DNA from: Candidatus Egaibacter danicus
Lineage (GTDB): Bacteria; Pseudomonadota; Gammaproteobacteria; Burkholderiales; Burkholderiaceae
Direction of reading: 5' to 3'
DNA length: 8,561 bases
Assembly (NCBI GenBank): GCA_011391115.1
Contig: JAABRC010000061.1
Location: 1-8,561 of the forward strand
Numbering within the stretch: position 1 is the first letter of the stretch; every line of letters starts with the position of its first letter. The notes beneath the pieces were generated by a model, which did no database searches, was not told the origin of the DNA, and saw only the letters and a program-made list of their open reading frames with translations. This document shows, in pieces, positions 1-6,968 of the stretch. The translations under genes were made by a program, and so were the position numbers.

Positions 1-971
1 TGACCGCTGCGTTTTACAAGTTTGTTGACCTGTCCGATTTCGCGGGTCTGCAGGCACCTTTGCTCGCTTTCTGTGAGACTCATGACGTCAAAGGCACCAT
101 CCTGCTGGCCCGTGAGGGAATCAACAGCACGATTGCAGGTCCGGTTGAGGGTGTCCACGCCGTGCTGGCCTACCTGCGCCAAGATCCACGTCTGGCAGAT
201 CTGACACACAAGGAAGCATTTGCCACGTCACCACCGTTTTACCGGATGAAGGTCCGGCTCAAGCGCGAGATCGTCACCATGGGCGTGCCCGAGGTCAATC
301 CGGGACTGATGGCGGGCACGTACGTGAAGCCGGAGCAGTGGAACCAGTTGATCGAAGATCCGAGCGTGGTGCTGATTGACACGCGCAATGATTACGAAGT
401 GTCCATTGGCACATTTGCTGGCGCCGTCAACCCCCATATCAAACGCTTTGCAGACCTGCCCGACTGGATCCGCCAGAACGCCGAACTCAATGCGGGCGAT
501 GGCAAAAAACCCAAAGTGGCGATGTTTTGCACGGGTGGCATCCGATGTGAAAAGTCCACAGCGCTGATGCGGGCTGAGGGTTTTGACGAGGTGTACCACC
601 TGGAAGGCGGCATTCTCAAATATCTGGAAACCATGCCGGAACAGGAGAGCCTTTGGCAAGGTGAGTGTTTTGTTTTTGACGAACGCGTTTCAGTAGGCCA
701 CGGCCTGATTCCAGGGCGCCACGAGTTGTGCCGTTCATGCCGGGAGCCTGTCAGCGAGCAGGACAGGACTTCTCCCTTATATGAGCTTGGCGTCAGCTGC
801 CCTAAATGTCACGACAGGAAAACTGAGGCCCAGAAACAAGGCGCACGGGAGCGGCAACGCCAGGTTGAACTGGCAGCCCGGCGGGGCCAGGCGCATATTG
901 GCGCCAAACTGACGCCTCACCACCATCACGCCGAAGAAAGCGACCTGGAGTTCAGCCCGCTACCGGGCTGA
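1..971 (+). CDS. trhO: tRNA uridine(34) hydroxylase TrhO (rhodanese family), first base missing
   Basis: TrhO (formerly YceA, UPF0176) hydroxylates uridine 34 of certain tRNAs using O2, the first step toward 5-alkoxyuridine wobble modification; it acts in the cytoplasm. The frame is open from the left edge: bases 1-2 are TG and the next codons read TAAFYKFVDL, so the ATG almost certainly starts one base before the window, giving 323 residues, a normal length. A TTG at 60 is an internal codon, not the start. Order of parts: N-terminal domain (about 1-95), rhodanese domain (about 115-220) with IDTRNDYE at 125-132 and the active-site loop CTGGIRCEKS, whose first cysteine is residue 177, the position I recall for the catalytic cysteine of the E. 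coli enzyme. A C-terminal part carries two CXXC pairs (244/247 and 267/270), possibly metal binding, then a basic helix and four histidines (307-310). The gene runs tail to tail into the next one with a 20-bp overlap. Family call is very secure. Confidence 0.96.
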   Translation, partial: TAAFYKFVDLSDFAGLQAPLLAFCETHDVKGTILLAREGINSTIAGPVEGVHAVLAYLRQDPRLADLTHKEAFATSPPFYRMKVRLKREIVTMGVPEVNPGLMAGTYVKPEQWNQLIEDPSVVLIDTRNDYEVSIGTFAGAVNPHIKRFADLPDWIRQNAELNAGDGKKPKVAMFCTGGIRCEKSTALMRAEGFDEVYHLEGGILKYLETMPEQESLWQGECFVFDERVSVGHGLIPGRHELCRSCREPVSEQDRTSPLYELGVSCPKCHDRKTEAQKQGARERQRQVELAARRGQAHIGAKLTPHHHHAEESDLEFSPLPG

Positions 972-1917
972 GAAGGCGCTCACGCGCTACTTGGTATTCG
1001 CGCTTGAGTTGGGCGACAAAATCTGCTGTGCTTTGCACCTTGTTCACGGTCCCGATGCCCTGACCGCAGCCCCAGATATCTTTCCAGGCCTTGGATTTGT
1101 CGCCCCCAAAATTCATCTTGCTGGGGTCGCTCACGGGCAGGTTGTCAGGGTCCATGCCGGCATTGCGGATGCTCGGCGCCAGGTAATTGCCATGCACGCC
1201 GGTAAACAGGTTGCTGTAGACAATATCGTCCGAGTTGCTGTCCACGATGGCCTGTTTATAGGCGTCTGACGCACGCGCCTCTTCGGTGGCAATGAAGGCG
1301 GAGCCAATGTACGCAAAGTCGGCACCCATCGCCTGTGCGGCCAGCACGGCGTCACCCGTTGAGATGGCACCCGACAGCGCTATGGGGCCATCAAACCACT
1401 GGCGGATTTCCTGAATCAGCGCAAACGGGCTTTTCACGCCCGCATGTCCCCCCGCACCAGCCGCAACAGCGATCAGGCCGTCAGCGCCTTTCTCGATCGC
1501 TTTGCGGGCATGTTTGTTGTTGATCACGTCGTGCAAGACCACACCGCCATAGCTGTGGGCAGCGGCGTTGATGTCTTCGCGCGCACCCAAGCTGGTGATG
1601 ATGATGGGCACCTTGTATTTCACGCACATCGCCATGTCGTGCTCCAGCCGGTCATTGCTTTTGTGCACGATCTGGTTGATGGCAAACGGCGCGGCAGGCT
1701 TGTCCGGGTGAGTCTTGTTGTACGCAGCCAGCGCTTCGGTGATTTCAATCAGCCATTCTTCCAGTTGCTCGGCGGGCCGCGCGTTGAGGGCGGGCATGGA
1801 GCCCACAACACCGGCAATACACTGCGCAATCACCAGCTTGGGGTTGCTGATGATGAAGAGCGGTGAACCAATGATGGGGAGCGGCAGGTTATTCAAGGGC
1901 GCTGGCAGCTTGGACAT
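952..1917 (-). CDS. Nitronate monooxygenase / 2-nitropropane dioxygenase family flavoprotein
   Basis: Predicted FMN-dependent TIM-barrel enzyme of 321 residues. Characterised relatives oxidise alkyl nitronates (such as propionate 3-nitronate) with O2, while others in the superfamily are quinone or enoyl reductases, so the substrate is not settled. Visible motifs are AGAGGHAG at 153-160, whose His lies at the position of the conserved active-site His of the family, the phosphate-binding stretch LSGAISTGDAV at 181-191 followed by AMGADFAYIGSAFIAT at 196-211, and WGCGQGIG at 282-289 near the C-terminus. The start at 1917 (MSKLPAPL) is chosen because AGGAAAG-like sequence AGGAAAG lies about 7 bases upstream and the family N-terminus begins here. 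A 30-residue upstream extension to 2007 is open but is encoded by an intergenic repeat and looks spurious. It lies 123 bp after the acyl-CoA dehydrogenase gene in the same direction, so it may be read through from that gene or have its own promoter. Its 3' end overlaps the end of trhO. Confidence 0.88.
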   Translation of the reverse strand: MSKLPAPLNNLPLPIIGSPLFIISNPKLVIAQCIAGVVGSMPALNARPAEQLEEWLIEITEALAAYNKTHPDKPAAPFAINQIVHKSNDRLEHDMAMCVKYKVPIIITSLGAREDINAAAHSYGGVVLHDVINNKHARKAIEKGADGLIAVAAGAGGHAGVKSPFALIQEIRQWFDGPIALSGAISTGDAVLAAQAMGADFAYIGSAFIATEEARASDAYKQAIVDSNSDDIVYSNLFTGVHGNYLAPSIRNAGMDPDNLPVSDPSKMNFGGDKSKAWKDIWGCGQGIGTVNKVQSTADFVAQLKREYQVARERLLSPVAG

Positions 1918-1959
1918 GGTGTCTTTCCTGAAATTCAACAAAAATGATACGTTTTGGCA

Positions 1960-2020
1960 ATGAAATTTGGCCTTAGCCCCTGTCGATATTGCGTGAGCAG
2001 CTACCAATTTAGTAGCAATC
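1960..2020 (-). repeat. Short intergenic repeat-like element (Comamonadaceae type)
   Basis: Read on the minus strand, this stretch starts ATTGCTACTAAATTGGTAGC, continues CTGCTCACGC and ends in GGGGCTAAGGCCAAATTT. It contains a 17-bp imperfect palindrome at 2000-2016 (GCTAC, 7 bases, GTAGC). From memory, this pattern (ATTGCTATNAAATNNATAGC, then a C-rich centre, then AGAGGCCAAATTT-like end) is scattered between genes of Rhodoferax, Polaromonas and Acidovorax. Only one copy is present in this window, so repetition cannot be shown here. It fills much of the 123-bp gap between the acyl-CoA dehydrogenase and nitronate monooxygenase genes. Just downstream, a TATCAT hexamer (+ strand 1944-1949) could be a -10 for the monooxygenase gene, but no good -35 accompanies it. 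Confidence 0.55.
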
Positions 2021-2040
2021 AGGCTGGCGACGAAAGTGAA

Positions 2041-3831
2041 TCAAAACGCGTCCAGCGCCATGGCTGTCACGCTGTCGGCACCGTCCACAATGCTGTCGCG
2101 TATGCCAGGCGCTTTGCTGAGCAGGTGGTCTGCGTAGAAGCGCGCGGTGATGATTTTGGCTTTCATGAAACCGGCATCCACTCCGGCTTTGAGTTCGTCC
2201 TGCGCCACCAGCAAGGCTCGCGCCAGTTGCCAGCCCGCCATCAGGTTACCGGCCAGCATGAGGTAAGGCACGCTGCCTGCGAACACGGCGTTGGGCGATG
2301 CCTTGGTATTGCCCGCAACAAAGTTCACCACGTCCACAAAGGCTTCGCGCGCGGCCTTCAGGCGTTTGGCAACAGCCACAGCATCGGCACTGCCTTTTTT
2401 GAGCAGTTCGGCTTCGGTGGCTTCAATCTGCACAGCAATGGCCTTGGGGGTCTGACCACCATCGCGTGCGGTCTTTCGGCCCACCAGGTCGTTGGCCTGG
2501 ATGGCCGTGGTGCCTTCGTAGATGGTCAAAATCTTGGCGTCACGGTAGTACTGGGCAGCGCCCGTTTCTTCAATGAAGCCCATGCCGCCGTGCACCTGCA
2601 CGCCCAGCGAAGTCACTTCCAGGCTCATCTCGGTGCTGTAGCCTTTAACCAGCGGCACCATATATTCGTAGAAGGCTGCGTTTTGCTTGCGCACATCGGC
2701 ATCGGGGTGATGATGGGCGGCATCGTAGGCCGCAGCGGCCACTGACGACATGGCGCGGCAGCCTTCGGTGCAGGCGCGCATGGTCATCAGCATGCGGCGC
2801 ACATCGGGGTGGTGGATGATGGGCGCGCTAGCCGCAATCGAGCCATCCACCGGACGGCTTTGCACCCGATCCCGCGCGAACTGCGCTGCCTTCTGGTAGG
2901 CCCGCTCGGCAATCGCTATGCCCTGGACACCCACGGCGTAGCGTGCTGCGTTCATCATGATAAACATGTACTCCAGGCCCCGGTTCTCCTGGCCCACGAT
3001 GTAACCTACAGCGCCCCCGTGGTCACCGTATTGCAGCACGGCTGTAGGGGAAGCCTTGATGCCCATCTTGTGTTCGATGCTCACGCAGTGCACGTCGTTG
3101 CGCGGACCGAGTGAGCCATCTTTGTTCACCATGAATTTCGGCACGACAAACAGGCTGATACCCTTCACGCCTTCGGGCGCACCCACCACGCGGGCCAGCA
3201 CCAGATGGACGATGTTCTCGGCCATGTCGTGCTCGCCATAGGTGATGAAAATCTTGGTTCCGAAGACCTTGTAAGTGCCATCGGGCTGGGGTTCAGCACG
3301 GCTGCGCACCATGGCCAGATCGGAGCCTGCCTGTGGCTCGGTGAGGTTCATGGTGCCGGTCCATTTACCGCTGACCAGATTCTCAAGATAGGTTGCCTTG
3401 AGTTCATCCGAGCCTGCGGTCAGCAGTGCTTCAATTGCGCCATCTGACAGCAAGGGACACAGCGCAAAACTCATATTGGCACTGTTCACCATTTCAATAC
3501 AGGCCGCACCAATGGTTTTGGGCAGACCCTGTCCGCCAAAGTCAGCCGGGTGTTGCAGGCCTTGCCAGCCGCCTTCTGCAAACTGGTGGAAAGCCTCCTT
3601 GAAGCCAGGCGTCGTCGTCACCTTACCGTCATGAAATGATGAGGGGTATTTGTCGCCTTCCCAGTTCAGAGGTGCGAGCACACCTTCGTTGAACTTGGCA
3701 GCCTCCTCCAGCACCGCCTGGGCGGTCTCGAAGCCAGCCTCCTCAAAACCGGGCATCTGCGCAATCTGTTCAATCTGCGCCAGGTGCCGGATGTTGAACA
3801 GCATGTCTTTGACGGGGGCAACGTAACTCAT
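2041..3831 (-). CDS. Acyl-CoA dehydrogenase, long form with extra C-terminal domain (DmdC/AcdA-like)
   Basis: A 596-residue FAD enzyme predicted to introduce the alpha-beta double bond into an acyl-CoA and reduce ETF. It is longer than the ~380-residue standard enzymes; the architecture matches the DmdC-like subfamily: a short N-terminal lid (MSYVAPVKDMLF, 1-12), the N-terminal helical domain (about 35-155), the beta domain with MNLTEPQAGSDL at 161-172, the C-terminal helical domain (about 280-450) and an additional C-terminal helical domain (about 465-590). The catalytic base is Glu439 in IYEGTTAIQ, and VQVHGGMGFIEE at 411-422 is the usual FAD/dimer segment. The start at 3831 has GGAG 7 bases upstream. 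Known members act on 3-methylmercaptopropionyl-CoA or on medium or long acyl-CoAs; sequence alone does not say which applies here. Its neighbours etfB and etfA encode the expected electron acceptor. A terminator-like hairpin separates it from etfA, so its expression may be lower than theirs. Confidence 0.95.
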   Translation of the reverse strand: MSYVAPVKDMLFNIRHLAQIEQIAQMPGFEEAGFETAQAVLEEAAKFNEGVLAPLNWEGDKYPSSFHDGKVTTTPGFKEAFHQFAEGGWQGLQHPADFGGQGLPKTIGAACIEMVNSANMSFALCPLLSDGAIEALLTAGSDELKATYLENLVSGKWTGTMNLTEPQAGSDLAMVRSRAEPQPDGTYKVFGTKIFITYGEHDMAENIVHLVLARVVGAPEGVKGISLFVVPKFMVNKDGSLGPRNDVHCVSIEHKMGIKASPTAVLQYGDHGGAVGYIVGQENRGLEYMFIMMNAARYAVGVQGIAIAERAYQKAAQFARDRVQSRPVDGSIAASAPIIHHPDVRRMLMTMRACTEGCRAMSSVAAAAYDAAHHHPDADVRKQNAAFYEYMVPLVKGYSTEMSLEVTSLGVQVHGGMGFIEETGAAQYYRDAKILTIYEGTTAIQANDLVGRKTARDGGQTPKAIAVQIEATEAELLKKGSADAVAVAKRLKAAREAFVDVVNFVAGNTKASPNAVFAGSVPYLMLAGNLMAGWQLARALLVAQDELKAGVDAGFMKAKIITARFYADHLLSKAPGIRDSIVDGADSVTAMALDAF

Positions 3832-3848
3832 TTCTTATCTCCAGATAC

Positions 3849-3889
3849 AAAAATGCCGTTCATCCTGGGCAAGGCCTGGGAGAACGGCA
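3849..3889 (-). terminator. Intrinsic terminator or attenuator between etfA and the acyl-CoA dehydrogenase gene
   Basis: On the minus strand the RNA would form a perfect 8-bp stem, TGCCGTTC (3889-3882) pairing with GAACGGCA (3861-3854), enclosing a 20-base region with only partial further pairing, followed directly by TTTTT (3853-3849). The hairpin follows the etfA stop by 23 bases, and its T-run ends 17 bases before the acyl-CoA dehydrogenase start codon, just ahead of that gene's ribosome binding site. The loop is large for a classic terminator and the T-run is short, so termination may be partial. Confidence 0.6.
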
Positions 3890-3912
3890 AGGTTCGATGG
3901 GTGTTTCAGGCT

Positions 3913-4845
3913 TTACAGCGCGGCCACCAACTCCGGTACCGCCGTGAACAGATCCGCTTCCAGTCCATAGTCGGCCACCGAAAAGATCGGTGCTTCCGGG
4001 TCTTTGTTGATCGCAACGATGACCTTGGAATCTTTCATGCCAGCCAAGTGCTGGATGGCACCACTGATACCGCAGGCCACATACAGCTGGGGGGCCACGA
4101 TCTTGCCGGTCTGGCCCACTTGCCAGTCGTTGGGCGCGTAACCCGCATCCACCGCCGCGCGGGATGCCCCCATGGCAGCACCCAGCTTGTCGGCCAGGGG
4201 TGTCATGATTTCGGTGAATTTTTCGCTGGAGCCCAAAGCACGACCGCCGCTGACGATGATCTTGGCTGCAGTCAGTTCTGGACGGTCATTTCTGGCGATT
4301 TCACTGCCCACGAAAGTTGCTTTCGGGCTGGCTGCAACCGCGCTCAGCGACTCTACCGATGCTGCACCACCACTCGCAGCAGCAGGATCAAAACCGGTCG
4401 TGCGGACGGTGACCACCTTGGTGGCATCCAGACTCTGCACGGTGGCAATCGCATTGCCAGCGTAAATCGGGCGCTCAAAGGTGTCCGGGCTATCCACCTT
4501 GGTGATATCCGAGATTTGTCCCACGTCGAGCTTGGCGGCAACACGTGGCGCAATGTTCTTGCCGGATGCTGTAGCCGCAAACAGGATGTGGGTGTAACCG
4601 GCGGCGATGGCCAGAACCTGGGCAGCCATGTTTTCAGCCAGCCCGTGTGCAAAGCCGGCGTCATCAGCGTGCAGCACCTTGGCGACACCTGATATCTGTG
4701 CCGCAGCGGCTGCAGCGGCGCCCGCGCTGGCACCAGCCACCAGCACATGCACATCACCGCCACACTGGACGGCTGCGGTCACCACGTTCAGGGTGGCAGG
4801 CTTGATGGAGGAATTGTCGTGTTCAGCAATAACGAGTGCAGTCAT
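3913..4845 (-). CDS. etfA: Electron transfer flavoprotein alpha subunit
   Basis: The 310-residue alpha subunit of the soluble heterodimeric ETF carries the redox-active FAD and shuttles electrons from acyl-CoA dehydrogenases to ETF:quinone oxidoreductase at the membrane. Residues 1-185 form the N-terminal Rossmann-like domain ([10 protein letters not shown] start; an alanine-rich stretch at 39-49). The C-terminal FAD domain shows SGGRALGS at 199-206, [11 protein letters not shown] at 226-236, VGQTGK at 243-248, [14 protein letters not shown] at 257-270 and [10 protein letters not shown] at 279-288, all typical of catabolic (group I) ETFs. Its length is normal. The gene begins 9 bases after the etfB stop; its Shine-Dalgarno AGGAC overlaps the etfB TAG, so translation of the two is probably coupled. 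A hairpin with a T-run follows, which fits etfBA being a transcriptional unit in its own right. Confidence 0.97.
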   Translation of the reverse strand: MTALVIAEHDNSSIKPATLNVVTAAVQCGGDVHVLVAGASAGAAAAAAAQISGVAKVLHADDAGFAHGLAENMAAQVLAIAAGYTHILFAATASGKNIAPRVAAKLDVGQISDITKVDSPDTFERPIYAGNAIATVQSLDATKVVTVRTTGFDPAAASGGAASVESLSAVAASPKATFVGSEIARNDRPELTAAKIIVSGGRALGSSEKFTEIMTPLADKLGAAMGASRAAVDAGYAPNDWQVGQTGKIVAPQLYVACGISGAIQHLAGMKDSKVIVAINKDPEAPIFSVADYGLEADLFTAVPELVAAL

Positions 4846-4854
4846 GGTGTCGTC

Positions 4855-5604
4855 CTAGATTACTTTGGCTTCGTTCTTGAGTTTGGCAACCAGCGTGGCC
4901 ACGTCAGGCACCTTGATGCCGGCGCTGCGCTGGGGCGGCTCTTTCACGCTCAGGGTCTTGATATGCGGCGTCACGTCCACGCCCAGATCCGCAGGCTTGA
5001 CGATGTCCATCTGCTTCTTCTTGGCCTTCATGATGTTGGGCAACGTGACATAACGCGGCTCGTTCAGGCGCAAATCCGTGGTGATCACGGCTGGCAGGGT
5101 GAGTGAAATGGTTTCCGAGCCGCCATCGACTTCACGCGTGACCTTGGCCTTGCCATCCACCACTTCAACCTTGCTGGCGAACGTGGCTTGCGGCATGTCG
5201 CACAAAGCAGCCAGCATTTGGCCAGTCTGGTTGCAGTCGTCATCAATCGCTTGCTTGCCCAGAATCACGAGACCAGGCTGTTCTTTTTCAACCAGGGCCT
5301 TGAGCAGTTTTGCGACTGCCAGCGGCTGCAGTTCATCTGTGGTTTCTACCAGAATGGCGCGATCTGCACCAATAGCCATGGCGGTGCGCAAGGTTTCCTG
5401 GCATTGCGTGACACCACAGGAAACGGCGATCACCTCAGTCGCAACGCCTTTTTCCTTCAGGCGAACCGCTTCTTCAATGGCGATCTCGTCAAACGGGTTC
5501 ATGCTCATCTTGACGTTGGCAATGTCTACGCCACTACCATCTGACTTGACGCGCACTTTGACGTTGTAGTCCACCACGCGTTTAACGGGTACCAAGACCT
5601 TCAT
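4855..5604 (-). CDS. etfB: Electron transfer flavoprotein beta subunit
   Basis: The 249-residue beta subunit binds AMP in catabolic ETFs and contacts the dehydrogenase partner. The start [10 protein letters not shown] at 5604 fits the family N-terminus and has GGAG 8 bases upstream; an open extension of 31 residues to 5697 lies in leader sequence and has no family support. Motifs: [11 protein letters not shown] at 36-46, the nucleotide-binding stretch [14 protein letters not shown] at 116-129, and the signature [20 protein letters not shown] at 176-195. In mitochondrial ETF this last region contains the recognition loop that docks to acyl-CoA dehydrogenases, and its leucine and lysines are conserved here. 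It is the first gene of the leftward cluster, with a likely promoter about 150 bp upstream. The conserved loop and the adjacent dehydrogenase argue for a beta-oxidation-type ETF, not a nitrogen-fixation FixAB or bifurcating one. Confidence 0.97.
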   Translation of the reverse strand: MKVLVPVKRVVDYNVKVRVKSDGSGVDIANVKMSMNPFDEIAIEEAVRLKEKGVATEVIAVSCGVTQCQETLRTAMAIGADRAILVETTDELQPLAVAKLLKALVEKEQPGLVILGKQAIDDDCNQTGQMLAALCDMPQATFASKVEVVDGKAKVTREVDGGSETISLTLPAVITTDLRLNEPRYVTLPNIMKAKKKQMDIVKPADLGVDVTPHIKTLSVKEPPQRSAGIKVPDVATLVAKLKNEAKVI

Positions 5605-5682
5605 TGTTGAGGCTCCATTGAATAGTTGATCTGTTGCAAGGCTAAACCGGTCAATTTTATGCGGCATCACTAGGTGCAAGGT

Positions 5683-5717
5683 TCGCTTTAGCGACAATGC
5701 ACCGAGTTAAAGCGACA
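5683..5717. repeat. Palindrome and 21-bp-spaced direct repeats in the etfB leader
   Basis: TCGCT-TT-AGCGA (5683-5694) is a 12-bp palindrome with 5-bp arms. The heptamer AGCGACA occurs at 5690-5696 and again at 5711-5717, exactly 21 bp apart, which is two helical turns, so a protein could bind both on one face of the DNA. Both copies lie downstream of the proposed etfB promoter, a position suited to a repressor. The match could be chance, since the heptamer is short. Confidence 0.35.
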
Positions 5718-5753
5718 GCATCAAAACACAAAATAGAACGACCGTGCTTTTTT

Positions 5754-5759
5754 ATTATA
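5754..5759 (-). promoter_or_regulatory. Probable -10 element for etfBA (perfect TATAAT)
   Basis: Read on the minus strand, 5759 to 5754 is TATAAT, a full match to the sigma-70 -10 box. Transcription would start near 5747, leaving a leader of roughly 140 bases before etfB. No sequence resembling TTGACA occurs 15-19 bases upstream (the window at 17 is CTCAGC), and there is no TGN extension in the right register. The promoter would therefore be weak alone or depend on an activator. The assignment rests on the hexamer, its orientation and its place in the divergent region. Confidence 0.5.
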
Positions 5760-5805
5760 CAAGCCTATCCGCAACTGCTGAGGCTGCCTTTGTCGGCCTG
5801 ACAAC

Positions 5806-5833
5806 AATTAACCGACCACAAGGTTGGTTAATT
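5806..5833. promoter_or_regulatory. 28-bp near-perfect palindrome, candidate operator in the etfB-dctP divergent region
   Basis: Left arm AATTAACCGACC (5806-5817), centre ACAA (5818-5821), right arm GGTTGGTTAATT (5822-5833): 11 of 12 positions pair, with one G-T exception, and the outer 8 bp are perfect. It lies 88 bp before the dctP start codon and is centred about 72 bp upstream of the inferred etfB transcription start. No T-run follows on either strand, so it does not look like a terminator. A dimeric regulator site controlling one or both divergent units is the simplest reading; I do not recognise the motif as that of a specific regulator. Confidence 0.5.
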
Positions 5834-5921
5834 CGGGTAAACATGGACAAAGATGCCACGAAATACCCATTAGCATCAGCGGGGTAGGCGTACGCGCCCA
5901 ATCAACCCAGGAGTCCCTTCC

Positions 5922-6938
5922 ATGAATCGAATCGCCCTAGCCGTCACCACAACCATCGTCACCCTGTTTGCAGGCGCCAGCGTTGCACAGACCGTGTTGA
6001 CAGCATCCAGTTGGGTACCGCCATCCCACACTTTGAGCATGGCTCAAAAAGAATGGTGTGACCTGCTGGAGAAAAACACATCCGGCAAGATGAAGTGCAA
6101 CATCCTTCCCCGCAGTGTTTCTGCACCTCCAGGCACACTGGATGCGGTCAAAAATGGCCTGGCGGACATCTCGTTCACTGTCCACGGCTATACGCCTGGC
6201 CGGTTTGTCTATACGCAGATGGCCGAGTTTCCATTTCTGGGGGAGTCATCCGAGCCGATCTCGGTCGCTTTCAATCGCGTGGCCTCCAAATACCCCCAGT
6301 TTGGCACCGAACATCAGGGTGTGAAGGTCATCAGTTATTTCACCCATGGACCCGGGATTGTGTTCAACACCAAGCGCCCCATCACCAAGGTGGAAGATCT
6401 GTCCGGGCTGAAATTTCGCGTGGGTGGAGGTATGGTCAACGAGATCTCCAAATCGCTGGGCATGAATGTCACGCTCAAGCCCGCCACGGACTCTTATGAG
6501 TTGCTGTCCGGCGGCGTGATGGACGGCACACTGTTCCCAGCCGAATCGACCGAGTCATTCAAGATCGACAAGATCATCAAACACGCTACGTTCTTCCCCG
6601 GTGGCCTGTACAACACCAGCTTCGTCTTCATGATGAATCAGGCCAAGTATGACAAGCTCACCACCGACGAAAAGAAGGCCGTGGACGCGATCTCGGGAGA
6701 GGTCGCAGCACGTATCTATGGCCGTGGCTGGGACCGGGTAGACCGTCGTGGCATTGCCCTGATGCAAGCCAATAATGTGCAAATCGTCAAAGCCGATGCC
6801 AAATTTGTGTCTGATGTAAAAGCCAAGGTATCAGCACTTGAGCAAAACTGGGTCAGGGATGCAGAAGCCAAAGGTCTGAAGGACGCCGCCAAGGTGCTGA
6901 CTGAGTTCCGCTCCGAAATAGCGAAAGCATCCAAATAG
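5922..6938 (+). CDS. dctP: TRAP transporter solute-binding protein, DctP family
   Basis: A 338-residue periplasmic protein that captures an organic acid and delivers it to the DctQM carrier. The start at 5922 has AGGAG 8 bases upstream. Residues 1-22 form a Sec signal peptide (basic MNR, hydrophobic core, cleavage likely after SVA, before Gln23). The mature protein follows the DctP fold: first strand TVLTASSWVPPSHTLS (24-39), GTLDAVKNGLADISF (71-85), the hinge region near IVFNTKRPI (146-154), and GLKFRV (162-167), whose Arg166 corresponds to the conserved arginine that clamps the substrate carboxylate in characterised DctP proteins. Later come GVMDGTLFPAES (198-209), the usual second binding segment, and a long C-terminal helix. 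The ligand is not predictable from this; the neighbouring acyl-CoA dehydrogenase and ETF genes hint at an acid degraded through CoA esters. A strong terminator follows, so this gene is probably expressed above dctQM. Confidence 0.95.
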   Translation: MNRIALAVTTTIVTLFAGASVAQTVLTASSWVPPSHTLSMAQKEWCDLLEKNTSGKMKCNILPRSVSAPPGTLDAVKNGLADISFTVHGYTPGRFVYTQMAEFPFLGESSEPISVAFNRVASKYPQFGTEHQGVKVISYFTHGPGIVFNTKRPITKVEDLSGLKFRVGGGMVNEISKSLGMNVTLKPATDSYELLSGGVMDGTLFPAESTESFKIDKIIKHATFFPGGLYNTSFVFMMNQAKYDKLTTDEKKAVDAISGEVAARIYGRGWDRVDRRGIALMQANNVQIVKADAKFVSDVKAKVSALEQNWVRDAEAKGLKDAAKVLTEFRSEIAKASK

Positions 6939-6954
6939 GTAGCCGTCAACCAGA

Positions 6955-6967
6955 CTGCGTTTCGCAG
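6955..6967 (+). repeat. Small hairpin just ahead of the dctP terminator
   Basis: CTGCG (6955-6959), TTT, CGCAG (6963-6967) form a 5-bp stem with a 3-base loop, ending one base before the terminator stem. It follows the dctP stop by 16 bases. It may help stabilise the 3' end of the dctP message; this is inference from position. Confidence 0.35.
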
Positions 6968-6968
6968 C

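Larger units (their letters stand above)
5605..5921. other. Divergent intergenic region between etfB and dctP
   Basis: 317 bp without a credible gene. From left to right it holds the etfB ribosome binding site (GGAG on the minus strand), the palindrome and direct repeats at 5683-5717, the TATAAT at 5754-5759 inside an AT-rich patch, the 28-bp palindrome at 5806-5833, and the dctP Shine-Dalgarno AGGAG at 5909-5913. I could not find a convincing plus-strand promoter: no paired -35/-10 boxes and no sigma-54 GG/GC site stand out, although dctP must be transcribed from somewhere here. Confidence 0.8.

Noticed and set aside
907..932. Four consecutive histidines near the TrhO C-terminus as a sign of an engineered tag or metal site
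   Set aside because: The run is short, internal and followed by a normal acidic tail; there are no cloning-site remnants.
2000..2016. Palindrome after the acyl-CoA dehydrogenase stop as a terminator
   Set aside because: The stem has only 5 bp with a 7-base loop and no T-run follows; it is better explained as part of the intergenic repeat-like element.
1954..2745. 263-codon open frame on the plus strand opposite the acyl-CoA dehydrogenase gene
   Set aside because: It is antisense to a strongly supported gene, has a composition rich in His, Gly and Val typical of antisense frames in GC-rich DNA, and resembles no family.
3784..4692. 302-codon open frame on the plus strand opposite etfA
   Set aside because: It mirrors the etfA codons, shows no domain motif and has no ribosome binding site; etfA is certain on the other strand.
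5605..5697. 31-residue N-terminal extension of EtfB
   Set aside because: The family begins at MKVLVPVK with a good Shine-Dalgarno; the extension covers leader DNA with repeats.
5806..5833. Reading the 28-bp palindrome as an intrinsic terminator
   Set aside because: Neither side is followed by a T-run and no gene ends nearby; both flanking genes point away from it.
5843..5887. 14-codon frame (MDKDATKYPL start) upstream of dctP, considered as a leader peptide
   Set aside because: There is no good ribosome binding site, no run of regulatory codons and no attenuator hairpin between it and dctP.
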